This document shows, piece by piece, positions 15,322-24,665 of a stretch of DNA of 64,000 nucleotides. The DNA is from Planktothrix paucivesiculata PCC 9631. GTDB lineage: Bacteria > Cyanobacteriota > Cyanobacteriia > Cyanobacteriales > Microcoleaceae. The position numbers were made by a program, and so were the translations under genes. Position 1 is the stretch's first letter. Every line of letters starts with the position of its first letter. The stretch is from positions 109,709 through 173,708 of the forward strand of contig NZ_LR735018.1 of the NCBI RefSeq assembly GCF_900009265.2. The letters are read 5' to 3'. The notes beneath the pieces are model-generated. The model made no database searches. It was not told the DNA's origin and saw nothing but the letters and a program-made list of their open reading frames with translations.

Positions 15322-17865
15322 ATGTCTTCTTTGACTTGCGATCAATCTAAGTTTATTGTTGCTGAATCTGGTGCATCTTACTATCAGAATGATTCGGATA
15401 ATTCTGTTTTAGGTTCAGAACGATTTATTGAAGTATTAGTAGATATTCCTTATGGTTTTAATTCGGAGGAACAGGAACAACAAAAACTATTTACCTATCG
15501 CGTTCCTCCAGATTTAATCATCAAACCTGGAGATATTGTTAGTGTGCCCTTTGGGAATCAACAATTAGGCGGAATTGCGATCCGATCAATGGATCAATTA
15601 CCTCCTGATTTAGCTGAAAATAGAGTTAAAGCCGTTGAAGATATTATTTGTAATGGCTTTTTTCCTGCAACTTATTGGCAACTCTTACAACAGGTATCTA
15701 ATTATTATCAAACTCCCTTAATTCAAGTGATTCGGACGGCGTTACCCCCGGGATTATTAGGCAAAAGTCAACGTCGCATCCGTTTAATTCCTGAAACACT
15801 TCCCCAGGATGCTCAATTATTTTTAAATCCGGCCGCGGCTTCTATTTTAAAATTGTTGCAATCTTCAGCTACCGGAGATTGTACTTGGAAATATTTAAAA
15901 CAAAATGTGATTAATTCTCCCCGAGGATTAAAAGATTTATTACAACGAAAATGGATTGAAAGTTATTTAGAACCCCCTAGTCCCCCCCGTCCTAAATTAA
16001 AACAAGCGGTGACATTAGTTGATGATATTATCCCCTTAGATCTAACTTCTCGTCAACAGGAAGTTTTAATTCTGGTGATTAAAGTCCTCAAGCAACAGGG
16101 GGGAGAACTTTGGTTTAATGATTTAATTAAAATTTGTAATACCAGTTCTAATTTATTAAAAAATTTAGCCGAAAAAGGCTGTATTATTATCACTGAACGG
16201 GAAGTTTTAAGACAAGAGCAAGGTATTTTTCAAACTTCCGATCAGCCGAAAATATTAAATCAATATCAAACGGAATCTTTACAAGCAATTAACTGTTTAT
16301 CTGGTTATGCTCAAATATTATTACATGGGGTTACAGGTTCGGGAAAAACAGAAGTTTATTTACAAGCGATCGCACCCATTCTAAATATCGGAAAATCCGC
16401 CTTAGTATTAGTTCCTGAAATTGGCTTAACTCCCCAATTAACCGACCGATTTCGCGCCCGTTTTGGTGAACAAGTTTTTGTTTATCATAGTGCTCTTTCC
16501 GATGGAGAAAGGTATGATACTTGGCGGAATATGACTTTAGGTTTACCCCAAATTATTATCGGAACTCGTTCGGCTATTTTCGCACCTTTACCGAAATTAG
16601 GATTAATTATTTTAGATGAAGAACATGATAGTAGTTTCAAACAAGATCAACCTTCTCCCTGTTATCATGCTCGAAAAGTTGCGGGGTGGCGGGCAGAATT
16701 AGAAAATTGTCCCTTAATTTTAGGATCAGCAACTCCCTCCTTAGAAAGTTGGTTAGAAATTAAACAAAAAACTCAACAAAATCGGTTTTATTTATCCCTT
16801 CCCGAACGCATTCAAGCGCGACCCATGCCACCTATAAAAATAGTCGATATGCGTCAAGAATTGCGCCAAGGAAATCGCTCTATTTTTAGTTATGATTTAC
16901 AAACCGCCCTACATCAATTAAAAGAAACTCGTCAACAAGGAATATTATTTATTCATCGTCGGGGGCATAGTACCTTTGTTTCCTGTCGCAGTTGCGGTTA
17001 TGTGATGGAATGTCCCCATTGTGATGTTTCCCTCGCTTATCATCACGAACATCCCGACGCCGCCCAACTTTTAAGATGTCATTATTGTAATTATAGTCAA
17101 CTCTATCCCCAACGTTGTCCCGATTGTGACTCTCCTTATTTTAAACATTTTGGTAGTGGAACTCAACGGGTTACAGAAGAATTAAATCGGTTATTTCCTG
17201 AGTTGAAATGTATTCGATTTGATAGTGATACTACCTCTCGAAAAAATGCCCATCGCACCCTATTAACTCAGTTTGCCAATGGAGAAGCGGATTTATTAGT
17301 GGGAACTCAAATGTTAACTAAAGGATTAGATTTAGAGTCCGTTAGTTTAGTGGGAATTGTATCAGCAGATGGGTTATTACATTTATCAGATTATCGTGCT
17401 AGTGAACGGGCTTTTCAAACTTTAGTACAGGTGGCGGGACGGGCGGGACGGGGCAATGATCCCGGGCGAGTAATTTTACAAACCTACACCCCAGAACACC
17501 CGGTAATTCAAGCGGTACAACGTCATGATTATGAGTCTTTTGTTGCTATGGAATTACAACAGCGACAGGAGTTAAATTATCCGCCCTATGGTCGTTTAAT
17601 ACTATTACGTTTAAGTAGTTTTAATCAGCAAGATGTTGAACAAATTGCCCAAAGATTGGCAGAGTTTTTATTGGAAAATAATCTTGATTCTGATTTTGAA
17701 TTATTAGGCCCGGCTCCGGCTCCTATTCTGAGAGTTGCTAACCGTTATCGCTGGCAAATTCTGCTCAAAACCTCTCAAGATTCTTCTATTATTTTACCTA
17801 AATTTTCTGATTTTAATTCAGGTTCTGTTTATATTACGATTGATATTGATCCTCTGCATTTGTAG
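15322..17865 (+). CDS. priA: Primosomal replication restart helicase PriA
   Basis: PriA recognises stalled forks and reloads the replicative helicase. The 847-aa protein has the N-terminal 3'-DNA-binding domain (FTYRVPPDLIIKPGDIVSVPF near residues 52-72) and helicase Walker A GVTGSGKTEVYL (about 336-347). The DEEHD box is at 432-436. The zinc-binding insert with paired CxxC motifs follows (CRSCGYVMECPHC, CHYCNYSQLYPQRCPDC), then helicase motifs GTQMLTKGLD and QVAGRAGRG. It is longer than E. coli PriA (about 730 aa), mostly from an N-terminal extension and insertions typical of cyanobacterial versions. It stands in the same orientation as the nucleotidyltransferase upstream, 79 nt away. Confidence 0.96.
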   Translation: MSSLTCDQSKFIVAESGASYYQNDSDNSVLGSERFIEVLVDIPYGFNSEEQEQQKLFTYRVPPDLIIKPGDIVSVPFGNQQLGGIAIRSMDQLPPDLAENRVKAVEDIICNGFFPATYWQLLQQVSNYYQTPLIQVIRTALPPGLLGKSQRRIRLIPETLPQDAQLFLNPAAASILKLLQSSATGDCTWKYLKQNVINSPRGLKDLLQRKWIESYLEPPSPPRPKLKQAVTLVDDIIPLDLTSRQQEVLILVIKVLKQQGGELWFNDLIKICNTSSNLLKNLAEKGCIIITEREVLRQEQGIFQTSDQPKILNQYQTESLQAINCLSGYAQILLHGVTGSGKTEVYLQAIAPILNIGKSALVLVPEIGLTPQLTDRFRARFGEQVFVYHSALSDGERYDTWRNMTLGLPQIIIGTRSAIFAPLPKLGLIILDEEHDSSFKQDQPSPCYHARKVAGWRAELENCPLILGSATPSLESWLEIKQKTQQNRFYLSLPERIQARPMPPIKIVDMRQELRQGNRSIFSYDLQTALHQLKETRQQGILFIHRRGHSTFVSCRSCGYVMECPHCDVSLAYHHEHPDAAQLLRCHYCNYSQLYPQRCPDCDSPYFKHFGSGTQRVTEELNRLFPELKCIRFDSDTTSRKNAHRTLLTQFANGEADLLVGTQMLTKGLDLESVSLVGIVSADGLLHLSDYRASERAFQTLVQVAGRAGRGNDPGRVILQTYTPEHPVIQAVQRHDYESFVAMELQQRQELNYPPYGRLILLRLSSFNQQDVEQIAQRLAEFLLENNLDSDFELLGPAPAPILRVANRYRWQILLKTSQDSSIILPKFSDFNSGSVYITIDIDPLHL

Positions 17866-18019
17866 AGTTTATCATTAATTATATTGGGGATTTAATCTAG
17901 TGAAAAAGAACCACAAAGGCACTAAGACACAAAGGAATGAAGTAGGATTATCAGGGAGATAAGATAGTTTGTTGTCGCGATGCAGTGCTCTGAGTAGGGG
18001 CTTAAGCCCAACAACGTTA

Positions 18020-18733
18020 TTATAAAAGATGTCGATATAAATGTAAGGGCAGTTTTGACCGTTTTTTAAAATCGAGAAAAGACTTATAACTGCCGCGCTG
18101 TTGACGTTCTAAAACGATAATTTTAGCCGCATTGAGATGGAGTCCTAAACTCACTAATTCATCCATGGATAAAACATTTAACCTTCGCCAGGAATGATGA
18201 ATTTCTTTATTCATATCAAACCCAAATGAAACTAAAGGCTCAATTCGGTTTAACGTGGCTTCAGGAATTCCAATTAATTCCGAGAGTTCTTCTAAACTCG
18301 TGAAATTATAGCCTTCGCGTTTCATTTCCTCAATTTCATTAGCATAAACAATCGGTAAATCTAAGCCATGAACTAAATCATGTTTAGAACAATTATTAAT
18401 ATCAATTTGATCTCGATGTTTGGCAATTAATTTAATCAGGTGGGAGTCATGGGAGTTGGTTAAAGAATTAGGATAGGTTTTAGCTAGAAATTCTTTTTTT
18501 AGGGCGATCGCCGTGGCAATTTGAGCAATCCAAAGAATGCCACTCAAAGAACTATTTGATAAGATAAAAGCCGCTGCCACAAACCCTAAACCCGTGTAAA
18601 CCCAGGATTGAGTTTTGGTTTTACTACCAGCATAAACAATGGCTAACCCTCCTAATACGGGAAACAAAGACCAGTATAACCACTGCGGGGTTTTCTGAAA
18701 CCATTGGGATAGATTAGACACCTTGAATGTCAC
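18020..18733 (-). CDS. Membrane-anchored helix-hairpin-helix protein
   Basis: This 237-aa protein has two or three N-terminal transmembrane helices (LYWSLFPVLGGLAIVYAG, WVYTGLGFVAAAFILSN, GILWIAQIATAIAL; residues about 18-80). A cytosolic part follows with ComEA-like helix-hairpin-helix motifs: IDINNCSKHDLVHGLDLPIVYANEIEEMKREGYNFTSLEELSELIGI and a second copy near LNVLSMDELVSLGLHLNAAKIIVLERQQRGSYKSFLDF, described here only by these anchors at about 110-160 and 195-228. HhH domains bind DNA or partner proteins non-specifically. It is the last gene of a minus-strand trio with a TM2 protein and a short membrane protein. Function is unknown; a role in DNA contact at the membrane is only a guess. 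Confidence 0.75.
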   Translation of the reverse strand: MTFKVSNLSQWFQKTPQWLYWSLFPVLGGLAIVYAGSKTKTQSWVYTGLGFVAAAFILSNSSLSGILWIAQIATAIALKKEFLAKTYPNSLTNSHDSHLIKLIAKHRDQIDINNCSKHDLVHGLDLPIVYANEIEEMKREGYNFTSLEELSELIGIPEATLNRIEPLVSFGFDMNKEIHHSWRRLNVLSMDELVSLGLHLNAAKIIVLERQQRGSYKSFLDFKKRSKLPLHLYRHLL

Positions 18734-18745
18734 TCCTATTAATAT

Positions 18746-19093
18746 TTACAATTCATTTAATAATTTGCGACGTTTTTCTTCATATTCTTCGGCGGTAATC
18801 GCATCTTGATCATAGAGTTTTTTCAATTGAGCAATGGCGATGGTCACATCCTGACGAGAATTAGTCCCGTTTAAAGTGGCATTGTAAAAACCTGGATTAA
18901 ATTTAGCATTAAAGGTTTGCTCAGACATTAATAATAAACCCAGAAAATCAAAGAAGGCAAGAATAGCGGGAACAAAAGTCCAAGAAAATAGGAGATAGAT
19001 AATTCCCCCAAAATTTTCCCCTAAATAAAACTTATGAATCCCAAATGCACCTAAAAAGAAAGCGAGTAAGGCAGCTAAGAATTTATTTTTCAT
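18746..19093 (-). CDS. TM2-domain protein with C-terminal SHOCT-like motif
   Basis: The N-terminal half is a TM2 domain: two transmembrane helices with the signature FLGAFGIHKFYLGENFGGIIYLL and a conserved FDFLGLLLMS end. The C-terminus (IAQLKKLYDQDAITAEEYEEKRRKLL) is a SHOCT-type short helical hairpin, usually found at the ends of oligomeric or membrane proteins. I place the start at 19093 because AGGAG lies 8 nt upstream of that ATG; the longer frame from 19123 has no such site. It is 12 nt upstream of the HhH gene, so the two are very likely cotranscribed. The function of TM2 proteins in bacteria is not settled. Confidence 0.85.
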   Translation of the reverse strand: MKNKFLAALLAFFLGAFGIHKFYLGENFGGIIYLLFSWTFVPAILAFFDFLGLLLMSEQTFNAKFNPGFYNATLNGTNSRQDVTIAIAQLKKLYDQDAITAEEYEEKRRKLLNEL

Positions 19094-19152
19094 TATGTTT
19101 TCTCCTGAATTTAAAATATTCAAAAGACTAATCTAGGTCAGATCAGTAGGAA

Positions 19153-19377
19153 TTAAAGATCGATTTTGCGGGTTGGGCTTTTGGAAAACCTACCTATCAT
19201 AAAGTATAACAAAACCATAGAAGTTTGTACTTCTAGGAGTGTTAAATATCCCTTAACAAAAATATTAGAATCCCAAGTTGAATTGAAATAGAAAATCAGA
19301 AGACCCAGTACACCGTAGGACAGGAAACGGAATCGACTCCACAAGGGCTTAGGTTGATTAGTCTGAGAAAGAGTCAT
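19153..19377 (-). CDS. Short membrane protein of unknown function
   Basis: This 74-aa protein has two predicted membrane helices (FLSYGVLGLLIFYFN, about residues 18-32, and LEVQTSMVLLYFMIGRF, about 48-64). It heads the minus-strand run that continues with the TM2 and HhH genes. I do not recognise its family. Its position and membrane character suggest it belongs to the same small membrane cluster. The frame is clean and lies in otherwise empty DNA, which supports it being a gene. Confidence 0.6.
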   Translation of the reverse strand: MTLSQTNQPKPLWSRFRFLSYGVLGLLIFYFNSTWDSNIFVKGYLTLLEVQTSMVLLYFMIGRFSKSPTRKIDL

Positions 19378-19534
19378 CTTGAATTACACATCCTTATGAG
19401 TCAAATATAAAAAATCTATAAGATTTTCAAATCCCCTATATTACTTTAACACATCCAAATTAAAGGATTCCGCAATTAATAAGTCTTCAATTCCCCCTGA
19501 GTCTTGGGATCTTGGGGGGTTGTAGTCAAAACTC

Positions 19535-19575
19535 GTATCCTATGCTACACCACGTCTAAAAATATTTGCTATCTT
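19535..19575 (+). promoter_or_regulatory. NtcA-activated class II promoter of nblA
   Basis: A perfect NtcA site GTA-N8-TAC (GTATCCTATGCTAC, 19535-19548) is followed 21 nt later by TATCTT (19570-19575), which fits the TAN3T -10 box. This is the canonical layout of class II NtcA promoters (20-24 nt between the two), used by nitrogen-starvation genes. The start site would be near 19582, about 90 nt before nblA. Confidence 0.85.
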
Positions 19576-19670
19576 CATAATAATACATATCTTCCTAGGG
19601 GATAGTAGACAATTTGTCAAATACTTGTTACACTTGTTAACAATACTGGAGAACCCGTAAGGAGTCACCC

Positions 19671-19868
19671 ATGAACCAACCCGCAGAATTATCTCTTGAG
19701 CAACAATTCAACCTAACTTCCTTCAAGATGCAAGTCGGTCAAATGAGTCCCGAACAGGCTCAGGAGTTTCTAATCAATCTCTATGAACACATGATGGTCA
19801 GAGAAAATATGTATCAACATTTTCTCAAACACCATTGGGGACTCGAACCCAATTTTGCTCAGGAGTAG
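19671..19868 (+). CDS. nblA: Phycobilisome degradation protein NblA
   Basis: NblA is a small helical adaptor that triggers phycobilisome breakdown on nitrogen starvation by linking phycobiliproteins to Clp protease. The 65-aa product has the typical family sequence: LSLEQQFNLTSFKMQVGQMS, then QAQEFLINLYEHMMVRENMYQ and a terminal FLKHHWGLEP. A clear AAGGAGTCACCC site precedes the ATG. The promoter about 120 nt upstream has a consensus NtcA box, so induction by nitrogen limitation is expected. A second nblA elsewhere in the genome is common in cyanobacteria. This gene is strong evidence that the organism uses phycobilisomes. Confidence 0.96.
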   Translation: MNQPAELSLEQQFNLTSFKMQVGQMSPEQAQEFLINLYEHMMVRENMYQHFLKHHWGLEPNFAQE

Positions 19869-19905
19869 ACCTTGAAACGATTTCAGTCGGCGATCTCTAC
19901 CTTTA

Positions 19906-19932
19906 ACTTGTTTCCGTCCCTCGGAAACAAGT
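19906..19932 (+). terminator. Perfect 11-bp hairpin after nblA
   Basis: ACTTGTTTCCG and CGGAAACAAGT form a perfect 11-bp stem with a 5-nt loop, 38 nt after the nblA stop. No T-run follows, so it may stabilise the nblA mRNA 3' end or act as a weak or factor-assisted terminator. Confidence 0.55.
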
Positions 19933-20016
19933 CAAGGATAACGCGCTATCAAACTGCTGAGGTCAACTCACTTGGGATAAAATTGATCTTTAAGATCAAC
20001 CTTGAATACCTATTTA

Positions 20017-20466
20017 TTATTTGCGTTCTAAGGTCGCTTCCATCACACTAATTAAATTCAAAGAATGCCCCGCCATAATTCCACTGCAATAATAGTAGTG
20101 ATTAGAATCAACTTTTCTGATGGTTTCAAAGCCATTCCGACGTTGACGTTCATCCCCTAAAACCCGATAACGTTGGACAATAGATTCGGGGTTAATTAAA
20201 CCTTCGCCTTCAATTTTACCGAGTTGACTATGTTGTAAAACAAACGTATATTCTCTTTCATTACCATCTAATCGTCCCCGATACTGTAAAATAATGTCTT
20301 CGCGATCGCTATTGGGGAAAACTAATTTTGTCACCATACTAAACCAGTCGCTTTGATGCCAAGCAACCACCGTTTTTCCGCGAAGGGAAATTGGCATTTG
20401 ACTCCGATCAATCCAATGTCCTTCTATTAACCATTGACCAGATTCCATCAAAAATGTGTGAGCCAC
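20017..20466 (-). CDS. Conserved-looking protein of unknown function
   Basis: I do not recognise this 149-aa protein. It is rich in beta-strand patterns with aromatic residues (GQWLIEGHWIDRSQMPISLRG, then EYTFVLQHSQLGKIEGEGLI) and ends in an amphipathic helix (SLNLISVMEATLERK). The overall impression is of a small beta-barrel, lipocalin-like fold, an inference from strand alternation only. It has no signal peptide. It begins with GTG (an ATG six codons later is the alternative) 44 nt after anmK, and probably shares a transcript with anmK and the PP2C gene. Confidence 0.6.
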   Translation of the reverse strand: MAHTFLMESGQWLIEGHWIDRSQMPISLRGKTVVAWHQSDWFSMVTKLVFPNSDREDIILQYRGRLDGNEREYTFVLQHSQLGKIEGEGLINPESIVQRYRVLGDERQRRNGFETIRKVDSNHYYYCSGIMAGHSLNLISVMEATLERK

Positions 20467-20510
20467 AGTGCCACCCTTATTTGCACCAAGATTGAAAAAA
20501 TCCTATCGAT

Positions 20511-21668
20511 TTAAGTTATTGATGTGGATCTTATCACGTTGGGGGTCAATACCGGGTGAATTTCTCCCAATAAAACTTCGGAAACCGCGCCCGTTACCGA
20601 GGGTAAATTTCCCGGAATTTCTAATAGTCGCCAATAGGCTAAAACAGCAAAAGCGATCGCTTCTTTAAAATCAGCATTTAAGCCTAGTTCGGAAGTGGAA
20701 AAAACGGGAATCGGGGCGAATAAAGTTTGTAAACGCTGTTGTAAATAGTGATTATGGCTACCCCCCCCACACAATAAAACTTGGTCGGGTAACTGGGGTA
20801 AAAATTGATAATAACTGTGATGAATCGAAACGGCGGTTAATTCCGTTAAGGTGGCTAAAATATCCGCCGGACTTAAATTATAGAGTTCAGCTTCCCTTAA
20901 ACAGCGTTGCCAATATTCCACCCCAAATAATTCCCGTCCCGTTGATTTCGGGGGCGGTTGTTGAAAAAAATCCTGCTCTAACCATTGTTCAACTAGGGCC
21001 CTACAGGGGGTTCCCGTAGCCGCCCAGGCTCCATCCCGGTCGTATGTTTGAGAGCCTCCAGAAAAATACTGTACCGCTAAATCTATTAAGGCATTTCCCG
21101 GCCCCGTATCCCAGCCTAAGATCGGGTGCTCGGTTTTAGGAAGATAAGTAACATTGCCAATACCCCCTAAATTTTGAATGCAGCGATCATACTGAGGATG
21201 GCGGAGGAAATAGTTATCGAGAATCGGAACTAGGGGCGCGCCGTGACCTCCGGCGGCGATATCCGCTACCCGAAAATTAGTGACGGTGGTTAAACCTGTT
21301 AACCGGGCGATCACCTCTCCCCGTCCCAGTTGCAGACTGTAACCCAGTTGATTTCCTTGGGGGGGACGATGAAACACCGTTTGACCGTGGGAGCCAATTA
21401 GTTCCGCAGGTTCAGAGGACTGTTGTAGAGTTAAAGCAGCATGGGCGAAAACCTGAGCGATCGCATCATCTAATTCAGCCAATTCTGCCAGGGATACAGG
21501 CTTTCCCCCACATAAGTCTAAAATTTGCGATCGCAACTCCGCAGGATAGGGAATCGTGGCTCCGGTCAAGAATTCCAGCGACCGATCCCCCGGCGAACCT
21601 GAAATTTCAACCAAGGCCCCGTCAATCCCATCCACGGAAGTCCCACTAATCAAACCAATCACACGCAT
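20511..21668 (-). CDS. anmK: Anhydro-N-acetylmuramic acid kinase
   Basis: AnmK cleaves and phosphorylates 1,6-anhydro-MurNAc recovered from cell-wall turnover, giving MurNAc-6-phosphate. At 385 aa it has the expected length. It opens with the family signature [20 protein letters not shown] (phosphate loop), followed by [12 protein letters not shown], the catalytic region [12 protein letters not shown], and [13 protein letters not shown] late [16 protein letters not shown] segment contributes to nucleotide binding. It lies 16 nt downstream of the PP2C phosphatase. No murQ is in the window, so how the product is used here is not visible. Confidence 0.95.
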   Translation of the reverse strand: MRVIGLISGTSVDGIDGALVEISGSPGDRSLEFLTGATIPYPAELRSQILDLCGGKPVSLAELAELDDAIAQVFAHAALTLQQSSEPAELIGSHGQTVFHRPPQGNQLGYSLQLGRGEVIARLTGLTTVTNFRVADIAAGGHGAPLVPILDNYFLRHPQYDRCIQNLGGIGNVTYLPKTEHPILGWDTGPGNALIDLAVQYFSGGSQTYDRDGAWAATGTPCRALVEQWLEQDFFQQPPPKSTGRELFGVEYWQRCLREAELYNLSPADILATLTELTAVSIHHSYYQFLPQLPDQVLLCGGGSHNHYLQQRLQTLFAPIPVFSTSELGLNADFKEAIAFAVLAYWRLLEIPGNLPSVTGAVSEVLLGEIHPVLTPNVIRSTSIT

Positions 21669-21684
21669 GGGATTAACTATTTAT

Positions 21685-22410
21685 TTAATCAATTGAGATC
21701 ACAATCACCGTAATATTATCCTTGCCCTCCCGATCTTTGGCCGCTTTAATTAGGGTTGTGGCTGCGGTATCACAGGCTCGGATCAATTTGAGATGGGAAG
21801 CAATGATCCCGTCGGGGAGTTCTTCCGTCAGGCCATCACTACATAATAATAGGCAATCCCCCGACTGGACATCCATCTGAGCAATCGCAATGTCCGAGAG
21901 ATCAGCCCGTCCCAAACATTGGGACAGAACATGACGCCAAGCATGGGTGCGAGCTTCATCCTGAGTTAAAGCATTCCGTTTGACGGCTTGGGCAACCCAA
22001 GTTTGATCCTCTGTAATTTGTTCTAACTGATGTCCGCGTAAACGATATAAACGGGAATCACCCACATTAGCAAACCAAGGACTGTCCTGATCCCGGAATA
22101 AAGCCACAACTGCCGTTGTTCCCATATCTCTGAGTTCAGGATGTTTGTCTTGCTCGTCTAAAATTGCCTGGTTAGCGGCGACAAACGCCTCTTTGAGAAT
22201 AGCGTCCGATTTTTTAGAACTATCCCAATGCTTCAGGATGTGTTCTTTAATGGTTTGAGTGGCAATCGAACTAGCTTCCTGACCCCCGGCGTGTCCACCC
22301 ATACCATCGGCGACAATAAAAAAACGGCCATCAGGATCAATATAATAAGAATCTTGGTTGACGTTACGAACATTGCCCGTATCCGTCATTCCAGCAAAAT
22401 AACGTTTCAT
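21685..22410 (-). CDS. PP2C-family Ser/Thr protein phosphatase
   Basis: This metal-dependent phosphatase reverses Ser/Thr phosphorylation in the cytosol. All PP2C motifs are present in order: VRNVNQDSYY, VADGMGGHAGG with metal-binding Asp residues, GTTAVVALF, ANVGDSRLYRLR, CSDGLTEELPDG, and the closing GKDNITVIVI. There is no regulatory or membrane extension, so it is a stand-alone catalytic domain of the Stp/PrpC type. I favour the ATG at 22410 (MKRYFAGMTDTG), where homologues usually begin; a start two codons upstream is possible. A Ser/Thr kinase gene lies about 3 kb further on the same strand and could be an opposing enzyme. Confidence 0.92.
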   Translation of the reverse strand: MKRYFAGMTDTGNVRNVNQDSYYIDPDGRFFIVADGMGGHAGGQEASSIATQTIKEHILKHWDSSKKSDAILKEAFVAANQAILDEQDKHPELRDMGTTAVVALFRDQDSPWFANVGDSRLYRLRGHQLEQITEDQTWVAQAVKRNALTQDEARTHAWRHVLSQCLGRADLSDIAIAQMDVQSGDCLLLCSDGLTEELPDGIIASHLKLIRACDTAATTLIKAAKDREGKDNITVIVISID

Positions 22411-22527
22411 AAACAAGTAAAGATTTACCTCTAACTCCCAAGCGGGTTGGGTTATCCAATTTCCCTATATTTACCCAGGAGAATCACTTAGCCGGATTAC
22501 AAAACAGTTGACGAGTAGATGAAATAT

Positions 22528-24303
22528 TTACATCATTCGATCCAAACGATCAATCCGTCGTAATAGTCTCAAGAAAGTAATCCCCAGGGCAACAGCTAAG
22601 AATATTACAAACAGAGCTAATCCCACTTTATCACTAATGAATAACAGTGTGGCTGATAGAGTCAAGGCAGCGATCAGGACGGTGTAATTCGTCCCCATTT
22701 GGACATTACTCATCCGTCTTAAGGCCCGGTCAGTTTCGGCCAGACGCACCCGCATTCGGATATCTCCCTGTTCGAGTTTCTCGAGGGTATCTTCAATGCG
22801 TCCAGGTAATCCAAAAGCCGACGAACCAACTTGAACCGCTTGGCGGCTGAATTCATTAAAAATACTATTGGCAGTATTGGGAAGATTTCCATTAGACATA
22901 AGCTGCATGGCAAACGGCTGTGCCACCTCCATAAAGTTAAATTCGGGGTCGAGTCCTTTTCCGACTCCTTCTAAAGTAGAAAATGCCCGCATCACAAATG
23001 TAAAGGTGGCGGGAAAACGAAACGGTTGGTCATAAGCAATTTCATACAAATCATCACTAATCGCGGCAATCGATTGATTTTCAAACGGTTGATCCATGAA
23101 GTTATCCAGCATATACTGAACCGACCGACGTACCGGGCCGATGTCCCCCGTAGGTGCGATCGCCTCCATGGCAATTAAAGATTTAACCACCCGATCGCCA
23201 TCTTTTTGAGTGATGCCAAACAGGGTTTCCATCAATTTTTCCCGCAGATTGGACGTAATTTGTCCCATCATACCAAAATCATAAAAAATCAATTCTCCCC
23301 CGGGACTGACGGCAATATTCCCGGGGTGGGGGTCAGCATGGAAAAAACCATGGTTGAGAAGTTGTTCTAAATAGGCTTTGGCTCCCATTTGTGCCAGTGC
23401 TTTCCGGTCGAGTCCCGAGGCTTCTAAGGCTTCATAATTGCTAATTTTAATCCCGGGAAGATACTCTAAAGTCAGAACTCGGGGGGAAGTGTATTGCCAA
23501 GAAACCCTCGGCACTTTCACCCAATCACAACTGCGGAAATTACGCCTAAAGGTATCGGCATTGCGACCTTCATTCAGGTAGTCAATTTCTAACCATAAAA
23601 TTCGACAACATTCATCATAAATGCCTACCCAATCCCGACCTTTTCCCCAACGGGGATGATTTTGAAAATAACGGGCAATCCCCCGTAAAATCGCTAAATC
23701 AATTTCAAATAATTTTTTGAGTCCTGGGCGCTGAACCTTGACCACCACATCCGCCCCCGAATGCAGTTGGGCTTTGTGAACCTGACCCAAACTCGCCGCC
23801 GCTAAGGGAATCGGATCAAAATCTTGGAATAACTCATGAACGGTTTTACCGAGATCTTCTTGAATAATTTCTTCGCTTTGTTCATAGCTGAAGGCGGGAA
23901 CTTTATCTTGCAGTTTGGACAGTTCTTCGACATATTCGTTCGGGAACAAATCCGCTCGGGTGGAAAATAATTGTCCAACTTTAATGAAAGTCGGGCCCAA
24001 GTCTAAAAAAGTTTCTCTAACCCAAATTGCTTGCGCTCGACGACGAGCATTTTTTTTATCTTCGGTAAAACCGCCCCAGTAACTCCATTTTTTACCATCG
24101 ACCCACAACCACATTAACCACGTCAATACGAACGTCCAAATATCAATAAAACGTCTTTGACGGGAATAATTTTTGCGGTTCCAACGGTAGGCTTTTCCCC
24201 CATAATTTTTGCCGGGAGGGGGGACTAAAGGCGGATTAATTCGTTGTTCTGAACCCGAACCCCGAACTGAATGATCAACAGGAACTGACACAACCGTTTC
24301 CAC
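22528..24303 (-). CDS. ABC1/AarF/UbiB-family atypical kinase
   Basis: ABC1 kinases (UbiB, COQ8, plastid ABC1K) act in prenylquinone metabolism and membrane-lipid stress. Family marks are clear: the KxGQ helix as FIKVGQLFSTRADLFP (about residues 105-120), the Ala-rich loop AAASLGQVHKAQ replacing a Gly-rich loop, the catalytic segment HADPHPGNIAV, and the metal-binding DFG in FYDFGMMGQI. Two C-terminal transmembrane helices (TVLIAALTLSATLLFI and LALFVIFLAVALGITFL) anchor it. Cyanobacteria have several paralogues, so quinone biosynthesis specifically cannot be claimed. The small coiled-coil gene 44 nt upstream is likely cotranscribed. Confidence 0.93.
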   Translation of the reverse strand: METVVSVPVDHSVRGSGSEQRINPPLVPPPGKNYGGKAYRWNRKNYSRQRRFIDIWTFVLTWLMWLWVDGKKWSYWGGFTEDKKNARRRAQAIWVRETFLDLGPTFIKVGQLFSTRADLFPNEYVEELSKLQDKVPAFSYEQSEEIIQEDLGKTVHELFQDFDPIPLAAASLGQVHKAQLHSGADVVVKVQRPGLKKLFEIDLAILRGIARYFQNHPRWGKGRDWVGIYDECCRILWLEIDYLNEGRNADTFRRNFRSCDWVKVPRVSWQYTSPRVLTLEYLPGIKISNYEALEASGLDRKALAQMGAKAYLEQLLNHGFFHADPHPGNIAVSPGGELIFYDFGMMGQITSNLREKLMETLFGITQKDGDRVVKSLIAMEAIAPTGDIGPVRRSVQYMLDNFMDQPFENQSIAAISDDLYEIAYDQPFRFPATFTFVMRAFSTLEGVGKGLDPEFNFMEVAQPFAMQLMSNGNLPNTANSIFNEFSRQAVQVGSSAFGLPGRIEDTLEKLEQGDIRMRVRLAETDRALRRMSNVQMGTNYTVLIAALTLSATLLFISDKVGLALFVIFLAVALGITFLRLLRRIDRLDRMM

Positions 24304-24347
24304 AATGAAGTTAACCCAATAAGCGCGTATTTTGACTACAAAAGAGT

Positions 24348-24665
24348 TTAAACGGTGCGATTACGATACTTTTGCAGTTCGGAGCGCAATTCCGCAACTT
24401 CGGCCCGCAGTTCGTCAATAGTGGCTTGCAAGTCTACAGGTTCACTGTTGGAACTGGGAAAGTTGCTATCGCCAACAACGGTGGTCACTTCTTGGGCGGC
24501 GCGCTCCATCACCTGTTGGGTAAATGAGCGTAGGTGTTCTTTCTGTTCGGCATCAAATTTCCCCAGTTCACTCAGGGCGTTAGTCAGACTATTTCCCAGT
24601 TGTTCGTACAGTCCCTCGGCTAAGGCACGGCCAACAAAAAACGAATTCACGGCGGGTTTACTCAT
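24348..24665 (-). CDS. Small conserved protein with C-terminal coiled coil (DUF6825-like)
   Basis: This 105-aa protein begins SKPAVNSFFVGRALAEGLYEQLGNSLTNALSELGKFD, an amphipathic helical region. It passes through a short variable linker (GDSNFPSSNSEP) and ends in a heptad coiled coil (LQATIDELRAEVAELRSELQKY). I associate this layout with a cyanobacterial/plastid conserved family (DUF6825), with moderate confidence. Function is unknown; the N-terminal part looks suited to membrane or protein association. It sits directly upstream of the ABC1 kinase gene. Confidence 0.7.
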   Translation of the reverse strand: MSKPAVNSFFVGRALAEGLYEQLGNSLTNALSELGKFDAEQKEHLRSFTQQVMERAAQEVTTVVGDSNFPSSNSEPVDLQATIDELRAEVAELRSELQKYRNRTV

